From contig JAHDKI010000003.1 in the NCBI GenBank assembly GCA_018436925.1, forward strand, positions 122,517-186,516: a stretch of DNA of 64,000 nt. Direction: 5' to 3'. The first letter of the stretch is position 1, and the number at the start of each line of letters is the position of its first letter. Of the stretch, positions 54,543 to 63,735 are shown one piece after another. The stretch is from Syntrophaceae bacterium. GTDB lineage: Bacteria > Desulfobacterota > Syntrophia > Syntrophales > Smithellaceae. The notes beneath the pieces are model-generated. The model did no database searches. It was not told the origin of the DNA and saw nothing but the letters and a program-made list of their open reading frames with translations. The translations under genes and the position numbers were made by a program.

Positions 54543-56315
54543 ATGTTCCTTCCCACCACCCCCGATGAACTGACCGGCCTGGGATGGCCTGCGCTTGACG
54601 TCATCCTGGTGACCGCCGACGCGTATATCGACAGCCCGCATGTCGGCGTGGCCGTCATCGGCCGCCTGCTTGCCGGCGCGGGCTATCGGGTGGGCGTTAT
54701 CGCGCAGCCCGATTTAAAAAGCGGCGCGGATATTTCACGGCTGGGCGAACCGAAACTTTTCTGGGGCGTCACCGGCGGCTGCATGGATTCAATGGTCGCC
54801 AATTACACGGCGGCTAAAAAAAAGCGACACGGCGACGACCTCACCCCCGGCGGCAAGAACACCCGCCGTCCGGATCGCGCCGCCATCGTTTACGCCAATC
54901 TGATCCGCAGGCATTTTAAAAATCCCCCTCCCATCGTGCTGGGCGGCGTCGAGGCCAGTCTCCGCCGGATCGCGCATTACGATTTCTGGTCGGATACGGT
55001 GCGCCGCTCGATCCTGTTTGACGCCCGCGCGGACATTCTGGCCTACGGCATGGCTGAAAAAGCGGTGCTGGACATCGCTTTAAGTCTCGCGTCCGGAAAA
55101 GGGCTTGAAAACATCCGCGGCACCTGCGTCATCGCCGCCGACGCGCCGCCGGACTATCTGGAGCTTCCGTCTTTCGAGCAAGCCGGCTCCGACAAAAAGG
55201 CCTTTGCGCGCATGTTCGATCTTTTTTGCGCCAACAACGATCCGGCAACCGCGCGCGGCCTGTATCAAAAATACGGCAACCGCTGCCTCGTCCATCATCC
55301 TCCGCAACCGCACCTGTCGGAAGCCCAACTCGACGCCGTTTACGCCCTTCCCTTTACGCGGCGCGTCCATCCCTTCTATGACAAACAAGGGGCCGTGCGC
55401 GCCATGGACACCATCGCCTTTTCGCTGACCACTCACCGGGGCTGCTTCGGCGAGTGCCGCTTCTGTTCGATCGCCCTGCATGAAGGCCGGACCATCCTCA
55501 GCCGCAGCGAGGCCTCGATCCTTGACGAAGCCGCGCGGATCGCCGCGATGAAAAACTTTAAAGGATACATCACCGACGTCGGCGGCGCGACGGCCAACAT
55601 GTACGGCATCGACTGCGCGCGAAAACCGACTTCAGGCGCCTGCCGGGACAAGCGCTGCCTGTTTCCCCGCGTCTGCCCGTCGCTTTCGCCCGACCACTCG
55701 CGCCAGATTCGACTGCACCGAAAGTTGCGCGGCATTCCCGGCGTGAAAAAAGTGTTCGTCGCCTCGGGCATCCGCCATGATCTGGTTTTGGCCGACCGAA
55801 AAGCCGGACAAACCTACCTTAATGAAATGATCCGTCATGCGCTTTCCGGGCGGATGAAAATCGCCCCGGAGCACGTCGCGGACGATGTTTTGCGCTGCAT
55901 GGGCAAGCCGCCTGTGAAAACGCTGACGGATTTTAAAAACCTGTTTGACCGCCTGAATAAGGAAGCGGGGGTCAAACAGTTTTTGAGCTACTACTTCATC
56001 GCCGCGCACCCCGGCTGCACCGACGAGCATATGCGCGAACTGGCCCGCTTTGCGCACCGTGAACTGAAAACCTCTCTCGATCAGGTGCAGATATTTACGC
56101 CGCTGCCTTCAACCTGGTCGGCGCTGATGTATTTTGCGGGCATCGACCCGAAAACAGGACGGAAAATCTTTGTTGAAAAAAGCGCGGCGGGCAGACAAAA
56201 GCAAAAATCCATCGTGACGGCCGAGAACAAGCCGCGGTCTTTAAAAGCCGGGCCAGATCGCACCTGTTCACGGCGACCCGAATGTGCTAGAAAAATCCGA
56301 AAAAAGGCCCGGTGA
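54543..56315 (+). CDS. YgiQ-family radical SAM protein
   Basis: 590 aa. The N-terminal YgiQ region is DVILVTADAYIDSPHVGVAVIGRLLAGAGYRVGVIAQPD. The radical SAM motif is THRGCFGECRFCSIALHEG near residue 300, followed by GYITDVGGATANMYG. The downstream Cys set (SGACRDKRCLFPRVCPSL) probably holds another cluster. It ends with the family's KIAPEHVADDVLRCMGKP. The function is unknown; UPF0313-type proteins are widely conserved in bacteria. It starts two bases after the previous stop with no clear ribosome site. Confidence 0.9.
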   Translation: MFLPTTPDELTGLGWPALDVILVTADAYIDSPHVGVAVIGRLLAGAGYRVGVIAQPDLKSGADISRLGEPKLFWGVTGGCMDSMVANYTAAKKKRHGDDLTPGGKNTRRPDRAAIVYANLIRRHFKNPPPIVLGGVEASLRRIAHYDFWSDTVRRSILFDARADILAYGMAEKAVLDIALSLASGKGLENIRGTCVIAADAPPDYLELPSFEQAGSDKKAFARMFDLFCANNDPATARGLYQKYGNRCLVHHPPQPHLSEAQLDAVYALPFTRRVHPFYDKQGAVRAMDTIAFSLTTHRGCFGECRFCSIALHEGRTILSRSEASILDEAARIAAMKNFKGYITDVGGATANMYGIDCARKPTSGACRDKRCLFPRVCPSLSPDHSRQIRLHRKLRGIPGVKKVFVASGIRHDLVLADRKAGQTYLNEMIRHALSGRMKIAPEHVADDVLRCMGKPPVKTLTDFKNLFDRLNKEAGVKQFLSYYFIAAHPGCTDEHMRELARFAHRELKTSLDQVQIFTPLPSTWSALMYFAGIDPKTGRKIFVEKSAAGRQKQKSIVTAENKPRSLKAGPDRTCSRRPECARKIRKKAR

Positions 56316-56318
56316 TTT

Positions 56319-56663
56319 ATGGAAACAAAGAACATCCGCCCCTGGGGATACTATCAGGTGCTCTCCGACGAGGCCGACCATAAAGTCAAACGCATCGTCG
56401 TCGCTCCCGGCGGCTGCCTGAGCCTGCAGCGTCATGCTCAGCGCTCGGAGCACTGGTATTGCGTGTCCGGCAAAGGAACCGTCACCCTCGACGAGAGGCG
56501 GTTCGATCTGCATCAGACCATGACGGCCGACATCCCCCGGGGGGCGGCGCATCGTTTGGAAAACACATCCGACGGCGACCTGGTGATCATCGAAGTGCAG
56601 ACCGGAACCTATTTCGGGGAAGACGACATCGAACGCATCGAAGACCGCTACGGAAGAGTTTGA
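56319..56663 (+). CDS. Cupin, mannose-6-phosphate isomerase type II-like
   Basis: 114 aa, one cupin. It has RPWGYYQVLSDE, RIVVAPGGCLSLQRHAQRSEHWYCVSGKGTVTLDE, IPRGAAHRLENTSDGDLVIIEVQTGTYFGEDDIERIEDRYGR, which is the C-terminal domain of bifunctional GDP-mannose pyrophosphorylase/phosphomannose isomerase. Alone, it probably isomerises mannose-6-phosphate or binds a sugar. The metal ligands are in HAQRSEHW and AAHRLEN. Confidence 0.85.
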   Translation: METKNIRPWGYYQVLSDEADHKVKRIVVAPGGCLSLQRHAQRSEHWYCVSGKGTVTLDERRFDLHQTMTADIPRGAAHRLENTSDGDLVIIEVQTGTYFGEDDIERIEDRYGRV

Positions 56664-56756
56664 AAGGCGATTCCCCGCAGGCTTTATTTTCAGGCCTTTT
56701 TTATCCCTTTGCCTTTGCCCGCGCAGTATGTTAAAGGCCGCGCCGGTGCACACACG

Positions 56757-57443
56757 ATGGACATACGCTACACGATCAAACTGAGCCGCAGACGAAAAAA
56801 GACGATTTGTCTCCAGGTGACAAGCCCGACCGAAGTCACGGTTTGCGCGCCGATCCGGACGTCTGAAGCCGATATTCGCGGCTTTATCGACGAAAAGCAA
56901 AACTGGATTGCCAAAGCCGTTCGCCTCGAAAGCGAAAAAACGCAACGCCGGCGGCAACCCCGATACGCGTCCGGTGAAACCCTCTACTATCTGGGGAATC
57001 TCCACCTCCTGGAGGTCGCGTTCGACCCGCTGGCTCACCTGGGCCTTCGATTTGATGGAACGCGCTTTTTCCTCAACTGCCCCGACGAGATCGACCGGAA
57101 AAGATCCTGCGCCGTCGCGTGGTATACCAAACGGGCCGCGGCTCATCTATCCGGCCGCGTGGCCCATTTCAGCCGGATCATGGGACTTGAAGCCCAGGGC
57201 GTAAAGATCACTCATGCCCGAAGCCGCTGGGGATCATGCTCTGAAAAAAACAGGCTTTCTTTCAGCTTCCGCCTGATGATGGCGCCGCCGGAGGTGATCG
57301 ACTATATCGTCGTCCACGAGTTGGCGCATATCGCCCAGAAAAATCATTCTTCAAAATTCTGGAGCAAAGTGCTAGAAACCGTCAAGGACTACAAAAGCCA
57401 CCGGCGCTGGCTGCGCGATCACCAGCATTTATTTGAAATTTAA
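56757..57443 (+). CDS. YgjP-type zinc metalloprotease (M48/DUF45)
   Basis: 228 aa from MDIRYTIK. The DUF45 layout is an N-terminal beta-rich RRRKKTICLQVTSPTEVTVCAP, and a C-terminal VHELAHIAQKNHSSKFWSKV with HExxH and the downstream NHS/W. It also contains ITHARSRWGSCS (the family's conserved SRWGSCS). Probably a zinc-dependent peptidase of unknown substrate. The ribosome site is weak. Confidence 0.85.
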   Translation: MDIRYTIKLSRRRKKTICLQVTSPTEVTVCAPIRTSEADIRGFIDEKQNWIAKAVRLESEKTQRRRQPRYASGETLYYLGNLHLLEVAFDPLAHLGLRFDGTRFFLNCPDEIDRKRSCAVAWYTKRAAAHLSGRVAHFSRIMGLEAQGVKITHARSRWGSCSEKNRLSFSFRLMMAPPEVIDYIVVHELAHIAQKNHSSKFWSKVLETVKDYKSHRRWLRDHQHLFEI

Positions 57444-57472
57444 CAAGAAAGGACGCCCCCTCACGGGCTTAT

Positions 57473-58333
57473 ATGGATATCCGGGAACGCATTGAACTGT
57501 TCCACCGACCATTTCTGGCGGATCACTTTCATCAACTGCATTTGAATATTTCGGATTACACGTTTGCCAACGTCTATCTTTTCCGGCATGAAAGCCGCTA
57601 TGAAATCCTCACAAAAGAGTGCGGGGTGTTTATCTCCGCCTACAACCGGCAAAATCAGCGCTACATCATGCCTCTTGACGACCTGAGATTGTGCACCCTG
57701 AATTTGCTGGAAAACCTGATCGACCGGGACAGTTTCTTTTTTCCGGTTCCGGAAGAATGGCTGGGCTACTTCCCACCGTCCGATTTTTCAGTCGCTTACG
57801 ACGACAGTGAATCCGACTATATTTACCGGACGGACAGCATGGCGTCGTTTGCCGGCAAAACCTACACGCGGCACCGCAATCACCTCAATCAGTTTTCCGG
57901 TCTGTACCGTCCCGAGTCCCGGCCTATGGACGATGCCCTATTGCAAGACGGCCTGACTGTGCTTGACGCCTGGCAGGCCGAATCGTCGGCTGGCCCGGAG
58001 AAAACCGACTATGCCATCTGCCGGGAAGCGCTTGAAAACTTCTCGGGGCTTGCGCTGTGGGGAACAATGTACTACATAGAAGCCCGGCCGGCCGGATTCA
58101 TCATCGGAGAGGCGCTCAACGCGGAAATGTTCTGTCTGCATTTTGCCAAAGCGTCCCGCAAGTATCACGGCATTTACGAGTTCATGTTCAACGACACGGC
58201 CAGAAAGCTTGCCGGTCAATACCGGTATCTGAACCTGGAAGAAGACATGGGAGACAAAAACCTGCGGCGCACGAAAGCCTCCTACGGACCGGAACGCATT
58301 ATGAAGAAATACCGCGTCGGCCTGGCGCGTTGA
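57473..58333 (+). CDS. DUF2156-type GNAT-like protein
   Basis: 286 aa. It has SDYTFANVYLFRHESRYEILT, SDYIYRTDSMASFAGKTYTRHRNHLNQF, and a GNAT-like GLALWGTMYYIEARPAGFIIGEALNAEMFCLHFAKASRKYHGIYEFMFND, the DUF2156 pattern. It is related to the C-terminal catalytic domain of aminoacyl-tRNA-phosphatidylglycerol transferases but has no membrane part, so the acceptor is not known. Confidence 0.8.
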   Translation: MDIRERIELFHRPFLADHFHQLHLNISDYTFANVYLFRHESRYEILTKECGVFISAYNRQNQRYIMPLDDLRLCTLNLLENLIDRDSFFFPVPEEWLGYFPPSDFSVAYDDSESDYIYRTDSMASFAGKTYTRHRNHLNQFSGLYRPESRPMDDALLQDGLTVLDAWQAESSAGPEKTDYAICREALENFSGLALWGTMYYIEARPAGFIIGEALNAEMFCLHFAKASRKYHGIYEFMFNDTARKLAGQYRYLNLEEDMGDKNLRRTKASYGPERIMKKYRVGLAR

Positions 58334-58355
58334 AAAACGGAAAGACCTTGCACCT

Positions 58356-60593
58356 ATGACCCCGGCGGAAACCATCATTCATCTACACGAAGGCGATCAG
58401 GGCATCATCGCCGCCATTGACGGCGGCGCGGCGCTTACCAGCCGTCTGGCCGGCATGGGCATCGTGACGGGCGCCCGCTTTCGCATCGCCCAGATGAGCG
58501 GCGGACTCATCGTGGTTCAGGTGTCCGGCACGCGCATCGCGCTGGGCCGCGGCGAAGCCTCAAAGATCTCCGTCTATAAGATCGATCCGGAAGACGCGGT
58601 CTGCCGGCCGCAGATTGAAAAAGAAATCTCCGTCGCGCTCGTCGGCCAGCCCAACGTCGGCAAATCGACCCTGTTTAACATTCTCACCGGCCTGTCGCAG
58701 CATGTGGGCAACTGGCCCGGCAAAACCGTGGAAAAGAAAGAAGGCGAGCATCGCTCAGATCACGTGATGATTCGCATGGTCGATCTGCCCGGCACTTACA
58801 GCCTGACGTCGTTTTCCGAAGAAGAACGAATCACCCGGAACTACCTGATTCAGGAAAAACCGGATCTGGTTGTTTTGGTTTTAAACGCAGCCGCCCTTGA
58901 ACGCAGCCTGTATCTGCTGTCCGAAGTGCTCTTGTTGGACCGGCCGGTCATTGTCGCCGTCAATATGCTGGATGTCGCGGCCGATCAGGGCACGCAGGTG
59001 GATTCCCGGGCGCTTTCCGATGCGCTGGGGGTTCCCGTCGTTCCCATGGTGGCCAAACGGAACAGCGGCATTCGTGAACTGGTGGATAAAATCGTCGCGT
59101 TTGCCGACGAAACCCTCACGATCCGCCCCAACCGGCCGCAAGTCTCCGCCGACCATTACGCCATCTATGAGGAGATCCTGTCCGTCATCCGCCCGCTCGT
59201 TCCGGAGCCCTTCACGCCGGAATGGACCGCCGTGAAGATCATGGAAGGCGACCCGGAAGCCTCGGCGCTCATCGAAAACCACACCGACGCGTCGGCCTGG
59301 CAAAAGATTGAACCGCTTTTAAGCAAACACGAAGACGCGCTGCATGCCGTCGTCAACGGCCGCTACGACTGGATTGAAAAAATGACGCGCGCCGCGGTGA
59401 ACCGCTTCCGCATGGGGCAGGTTGTTTTAACCGACCGCATCGACCACATTCTCACACGTCCGATCTTCGGCATTCCGATTCTGCTTTTGGTCATGGGGCT
59501 GGTGTTCTTTCTGACTTACAGCGTGGGTGTTCCGCTTCAGGAATGGATGGCCGGCGGCATCGACCGATTCGGCCGGTGGCTTTCGCCCTCGCTGGACGGC
59601 GCGCCGCCGTGGGTTTCAGGGTTGATCATCGACGGCGCCATCGGCGGCGCGGGGTCGGTCCTCACCTTTTTGCCCATTTTGCTGATTTTTTTCGCCATCA
59701 TGGCTTTTCTGGAAGACGTGGGCTACATGGCGCGCGCCGCGTTCGTCATGGACCGCATCATGCATCTGGTCGGACTGCACGGCAAGAGCTTCATCCCCAT
59801 GTGCCTGGGTTTCGGCTGCAATGTGCCGGCGGTGCTGGGCGCGCGGATCATCGAAACCCGCAAAGCCCGGATGATCACGCTGCTTTTGATTCCCTTTGTT
59901 CCCTGCACGGCGAGGCTCGCTGTCCTCACGCTCGTTTCCGCGGCCATCTTCGGATCGGCCGCCGCTTACGTTTCGTGGAGCATTCTCGCGCTCAACATCG
60001 CGGTTTTGGGCCTGGCCGGCATCTTTGTCAACAACGCCTTGTGGAAGCAAGACGCGCCGTTTATCATGGAACTGCCGATTTATCACCGGCCCGACGTCCG
60101 CACTATCGTCATGGCGGTCTGGAGCCGTCTGCTCGCGTTTATCCGCAAGGCGGGAACCGTCATTCTGGCCGTCTCCGTCATCATCTGGGCGTTGTCGTAT
60201 TTTCCCGGAGGAGCCGTCGAGGAAAGCTGGCTTGCCGCACTGGGCCGATTCATCGAACCGCTGGGGACTCCGCTGGGGCTGGACTGGAAAATGATCACCG
60301 CGCTTTTGACCGGACTGGTCGCTAAAGAAACCGTGGTGGCGACGCTGGGTGTGCTTTACTCCGTGGGCTCGGAAGGCCTTACGGCGGTTCTGCCCACGAT
60401 TATGAGCAAAGCCTCCGCCGCCGCATTTCTGGTCGTCATGATGCTCTTTATCCCCTGCGTCGCCACGATCGCCGTTTTAAAGAAAGAAATGAACAGCAAC
60501 AAATGGTTCACCGGCGCGATCGTTCTCACGCTGGTCGTCTCTTACACGGGCGGCATAGCGGCCTACCAGCTCGTTAAATTTCTCGGCCTCTAG
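58356..60593 (+). CDS. feoB: FeoA-FeoB fusion ferrous-iron transporter
   Basis: 745 aa. Residues 1-78 are a FeoA SH3-like domain (HEGDQGIIAAIDGGAALTSRLAGMGIVTGARFRI). FeoB follows: GTPase motifs GQPNVGKS, DLPGTYSL and NMLD, the helical bundle, and about eight membrane helices (LTFLPILLIFFAIMAFLEDVGYMARAAFVMD; SFIPMCLGFGCNVPAVLGARI; the second gate FVPCTARLAVLTL). It imports Fe2+. FeoC is not seen. The start has a poor ribosome site. Confidence 0.95.
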   Translation: MTPAETIIHLHEGDQGIIAAIDGGAALTSRLAGMGIVTGARFRIAQMSGGLIVVQVSGTRIALGRGEASKISVYKIDPEDAVCRPQIEKEISVALVGQPNVGKSTLFNILTGLSQHVGNWPGKTVEKKEGEHRSDHVMIRMVDLPGTYSLTSFSEEERITRNYLIQEKPDLVVLVLNAAALERSLYLLSEVLLLDRPVIVAVNMLDVAADQGTQVDSRALSDALGVPVVPMVAKRNSGIRELVDKIVAFADETLTIRPNRPQVSADHYAIYEEILSVIRPLVPEPFTPEWTAVKIMEGDPEASALIENHTDASAWQKIEPLLSKHEDALHAVVNGRYDWIEKMTRAAVNRFRMGQVVLTDRIDHILTRPIFGIPILLLVMGLVFFLTYSVGVPLQEWMAGGIDRFGRWLSPSLDGAPPWVSGLIIDGAIGGAGSVLTFLPILLIFFAIMAFLEDVGYMARAAFVMDRIMHLVGLHGKSFIPMCLGFGCNVPAVLGARIIETRKARMITLLLIPFVPCTARLAVLTLVSAAIFGSAAAYVSWSILALNIAVLGLAGIFVNNALWKQDAPFIMELPIYHRPDVRTIVMAVWSRLLAFIRKAGTVILAVSVIIWALSYFPGGAVEESWLAALGRFIEPLGTPLGLDWKMITALLTGLVAKETVVATLGVLYSVGSEGLTAVLPTIMSKASAAAFLVVMMLFIPCVATIAVLKKEMNSNKWFTGAIVLTLVVSYTGGIAAYQLVKFLGL

Positions 60594-60642
60594 CCTTCGC
60601 CTTTTCGCCTCACGCCTCACTCCTTACACTTTACGCTTCACG
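60594..60642. repeat. Heptamer tandem array D (7 units)
   Basis: Units CCTTCGC, CTTTTCG, CCTCACG, CCTCACT, CCTTACA, CTTTACG, CTTCACG run from the feoB stop into the last codons and stop of the convergent thioesterase gene (stop at 60638-60640). Confidence 0.85.
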
Positions 60643-61075
60643 CCCCTCCCATCTTCTCCAGATCCAGAATCTTTTTGCGCAGCGCTTCGGGGATCGGAAC
60701 CTTCTTGTTGTTGCGGTAATCGTAGGTCACCACCACGCCTTCGCCTTCGGCGGCAATGCGTTTCGTTTTCGTGCTGAACACCTCATGCCCCATGATGAAC
60801 CGGTCTTCCTCCATAGTCAGGATTTTCGTGCCGACGATGACGGTGTCGGGGTACTGCAGCGGCATCTTGAAGCGGCACTCCGTCGAGGCGAGAATAATGC
60901 CGATGCCGGTCTCCTTGGTGTAATCCGAAAGCCCCAGACGTTCGAAGTAGTGGATGCGGATGCTTTCAAAATAGCGGAAATAGATAATATTGTTGACGTG
61001 GCCCATGGCGTCCATTTCTCCCCACGCCACGGGAACATTCATCGTTACGGTGCAGGCCGTCAGGACTTCTTCCAT
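60638..61075 (-). CDS. Hotdog-fold acyl-CoA thioesterase (4HBT)
   Basis: 145 aa from MEEVLTACT, with GGGGGAGG upstream. The 4HBT motif is AWGEMDAMGHVNNIIYFRYFESIRIHYFERLGL, with the catalytic Asp in GEMDAMGHVNN. It is close to the YbgC/FadM type. It hydrolyses acyl-CoA, probably of aliphatic acids. The C-terminal codons and the stop lie in a heptamer array. Confidence 0.88.
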   Translation of the reverse strand: MEEVLTACTVTMNVPVAWGEMDAMGHVNNIIYFRYFESIRIHYFERLGLSDYTKETGIGIILASTECRFKMPLQYPDTVIVGTKILTMEEDRFIMGHEVFSTKTKRIAAEGEGVVVTYDYRNNKKVPIPEALRKKILDLEKMGGA

Positions 61076-61204
61076 CTTTTTTCCTCCCCCGGTCTTTTTT
61101 GCTTTAAAGTAGTGCATGATCCGGCTGAAAGCAACCGGATATTTTGGTGGACATTGCCCCGACATTTCGATACAGATCGGCCATTACTCAAACGCAGGCG
61201 GAAT

Positions 61205-61894
61205 ATGAAATTTATTTTAAAGTGGATTTTGCGGATCCTTCTTCTATTGATCGTGATTGCCGCTGCAGCGGGGTATTTCGCCAGGGAAACACTTCTGGAA
61301 ACAGCCGGCCATTTTCTGGCGCCCCGGGGCGACTATAAGGCGGACGCGGTCATTTTGGAAGGCGCCGATTACATCCGCACCGGCTTTATAGATGAAGGCT
61401 TGGATCTGCTTAAAGCCGGCAAGGTTCGCCGCGTGATCGTGGTCATCCACCGCATCGCGCCCGCGCACCGGCCTTTCGGCATTAACGGCGACTATCCCGA
61501 CATTGTCCGGGAAAAACTCAAAGCCAAAGGGCTTAAAGATTCCGATTTTCAAGTGATCGTTGCGCCCATCCGATCGCCCGTCACGCTTCAAGAAGCCCGG
61601 TTCGTGCTTCAAGAGCTTGCCGGCCACGCCGACAAAATTCAAACCGCCATTTTGGTTGCGCCGGGTTTTCACACACGCCGCAGCTATCTGGCCTATGCTC
61701 ATGTCGGCGAACCTTTATCGATCCGGATCTTTCCTTCGGCCTCGTTCACGAACTACACTCTTGATCAGTGGTGGACCGATAAAGCCGCCGTGCGCGAGTT
61801 CTGCGCGGAATCCGTCAAACTGTTTTACTATCTGGTCTTTGGGCACATTCCGTTTAAGTTTTCCTACTCCGGAACCGAGAAAGAAGCATTATGA
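61205..61894 (+). CDS. YdcF/DUF218-like membrane-anchored protein
   Basis: 229 aa from MKFILKWI. One N-terminal membrane helix (LRILLLLIVIAAAAGYFA). Then a DUF218 fold: YKADAVILEGADYIRTGFIDEGLDLLKAGKVRRVIVVI, and VTLQEARFVLQELAGHADKIQTAILVAPGFHTRRSYLAYAHVGEPLSIRIFPS. Relatives (SanA, YdcF, ElyC) are linked to envelope biogenesis and lipid-carrier handling, mostly without a defined activity. It overlaps the next gene by four bases (ATGA). Confidence 0.75.
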   Translation: MKFILKWILRILLLLIVIAAAAGYFARETLLETAGHFLAPRGDYKADAVILEGADYIRTGFIDEGLDLLKAGKVRRVIVVIHRIAPAHRPFGINGDYPDIVREKLKAKGLKDSDFQVIVAPIRSPVTLQEARFVLQELAGHADKIQTAILVAPGFHTRRSYLAYAHVGEPLSIRIFPSASFTNYTLDQWWTDKAAVREFCAESVKLFYYLVFGHIPFKFSYSGTEKEAL

Positions 61895-63603
61895 GAATCA
61901 TCTACGCGGCAGATATTCACGGGGCGTTTGACCGGATCAAACTGCTTTTGTCCGAAACCATGGCCGATGTGTACATTATCGCCGGCGACCTGATTGACAT
62001 CCCCTTCTACAATATGAACACCGCCATCAATTACCATGAAATGCAGTCCTTCTTTCACGGACTGCGCGTTCGCATGGGCAAAGAATCCATGACCATTGAG
62101 GACTTTGTGGATGAATTGCTCGACAGCCCCGATCTGTCGGCGGAAATCGAAGAACAGGGAACCAAGTATCAGCAATACACCATCCGCGCGCGCCGCGTGC
62201 TTCAGCAAAAGTACAAAGTGCTGGAAAACATTCTGGCCACCAAACAGACAGCTCGGATTTTCGCCCTGCCCGGCAATTACGATATGGACTTGAAATACAC
62301 CTCGTTGCATGAACGTGATTTGCATCTGCACTGGCACCATATCGAGGACTTGAAAATCGCGGGCTACGGCGGCGCGGACATCTGGACGCCGGGCATTCCC
62401 GAGCGCTATGTGGTGCACTATCAGGGAAACCTTCCGCCGGAGACCGGCAACAACGAAATGATCAATTTCTTCAAGGCGGTGAAACCGAACATCATCGCCG
62501 CCCATCAGCCGGCCCACGGCATTCACGACCGGGTGAACCAGTTCGGCACGTCGGGGTCGTCCGCGCTTCGAACCTATTGCGATCACAATCCGGTGCTGCT
62601 TTGCCTGACCGGTCATGTGCATATGGATTGGGGGTTTCAGGTGAGCGAAAACACCATTCACCTCAATCCGTCGAATTTCGGAGAGGTGACGACTCTTAGC
62701 GGAGGTGTCTCGGAAGGCGGATTCTTCTTCGCCATCGAAATCGATGAGGGCGAAGTGAAAAAAATCATCTTTAAAAAACTGGTGAACGACCGCGTTCACG
62801 ATATAGCCGACTATATTCCGGTAAACGGACAGTGGCGGGAGATCCTGGTGGATGCCGAACGCTATGCGGCCCTGAAGGAAGGCCGCAATTACGACATGAA
62901 AGAAACCAAGGTTTCCCATATTCCGGAAGTGGAGCTCTACAACGAGATCAAACAGTTCTACCGCGCCTTCCAGACGGAAGCGACCGACGAACGCCTGCAA
63001 AAACTTGAAGAAATTTCGGGGCTGATGGAGGGGCGGGTGCAAGGCGATATTGCCATGGACGTAATGGGCTCGACCAACATGGGCCTTTGTGAAACCACCT
63101 CCGATATCGATTTTGTCATCTACGTCCGGTGCGATCCCGATCTGGGCGCCGATATTGCGGCCTGCTCCCAGTTTAAAGAGGCTGAAAGAATCATCGATTC
63201 CGTTCTGAAGCCCGGTTACGCCTATCAGATCATGGACATCATCGATTTGAACGTCGTCGAGAAAGCCATCCGGGACCGCGACTATGAAAACGAAATGGCC
63301 ATGCGCTTTGTCGCCTACCGCGCGATCTGCCGCCCGGTGAACTACCGGTTCATCGCGCCGGTGGAAGATTTATTAAATCAGGACATGGATTACCGCAAGG
63401 AACTCGAAGGCAGCATCCGGTCGTACTTCCGGATCTTCATCAACACCTCGCAACACACCCGGTCGTTCAAAAAATATGAAAGCCGCATCCGGGAAATCGG
63501 CATCAAGCTGCCCGAATCCATCCGGATGAAAATCAAGGCTTACTTCCAGCAGGACACGGATTCGCCGGAGTGCCTGGAACAACCCAAAAAGCTTGACCCT
63601 TGA
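61891..63603 (+). CDS. Metallophosphoesterase fused to a nucleotidyltransferase-like domain
   Basis: 570 aa. Residues 1 to about 300 are a calcineurin-like phosphoesterase: AADIH (Asp8, His10), AGDLID (Asp33), GNYD near 128 (GNHD variant), AAHQPAHG, TGHVHMD near 240. Residues about 385-480 look like a Pol-beta-type nucleotidyltransferase: VMGSTNMGLCETTSDIDFVIYV with GS at 393-394 and Asp405/Asp407, and a third candidate Asp452 in MDIIDLN. Helices follow. It could be a nucleotide, RNA or adduct processing pair. Its last codons enter a heptamer array. Coupled to the upstream YdcF-like gene. Confidence 0.8.
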   Translation: MRIIYAADIHGAFDRIKLLLSETMADVYIIAGDLIDIPFYNMNTAINYHEMQSFFHGLRVRMGKESMTIEDFVDELLDSPDLSAEIEEQGTKYQQYTIRARRVLQQKYKVLENILATKQTARIFALPGNYDMDLKYTSLHERDLHLHWHHIEDLKIAGYGGADIWTPGIPERYVVHYQGNLPPETGNNEMINFFKAVKPNIIAAHQPAHGIHDRVNQFGTSGSSALRTYCDHNPVLLCLTGHVHMDWGFQVSENTIHLNPSNFGEVTTLSGGVSEGGFFFAIEIDEGEVKKIIFKKLVNDRVHDIADYIPVNGQWREILVDAERYAALKEGRNYDMKETKVSHIPEVELYNEIKQFYRAFQTEATDERLQKLEEISGLMEGRVQGDIAMDVMGSTNMGLCETTSDIDFVIYVRCDPDLGADIAACSQFKEAERIIDSVLKPGYAYQIMDIIDLNVVEKAIRDRDYENEMAMRFVAYRAICRPVNYRFIAPVEDLLNQDMDYRKELEGSIRSYFRIFINTSQHTRSFKKYESRIREIGIKLPESIRMKIKAYFQQDTDSPECLEQPKKLDP

Positions 63604-63668
63604 CCCTGATCCTTGGCCTTTGGCCTTGATCCTTGGTCTTTTCCTTGTTCCTTGAACCTTGCTCCTTG
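63592..63668. repeat. Heptamer tandem array E (about 11 units, slightly irregular)
   Basis: Units related to CCTTGAC/CCTTGGC, such as CTTGACC, CTTGACC, CTTGGCC, TTTGGCC, CTTGGTC, TTGTTCC, TTGAACC and TTGCTCC, with three six-base slips. It starts inside the last codons of the phosphoesterase gene and ends just before the presumed left part of the IS110-family element. Confidence 0.75.
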
Positions 63669-63735
63669 TATATTAAATCCATGATTATGAACAATCGATA
63701 TGTTAGAAAGTCAGAGCATATGATGATTCGTTTGG

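Noticed and set aside
60785..61204. N-terminal extension of the YdcF-like frame
   Set aside because: It runs opposite the thioesterase gene; the true start at 61205 begins with a basic and hydrophobic anchor.
61864..63042. 392-aa minus-strand open frame opposite the phosphoesterase-NTase gene
   Set aside because: It lies across intact phosphoesterase motifs on the other strand, and the real gene is coupled to its upstream neighbour.
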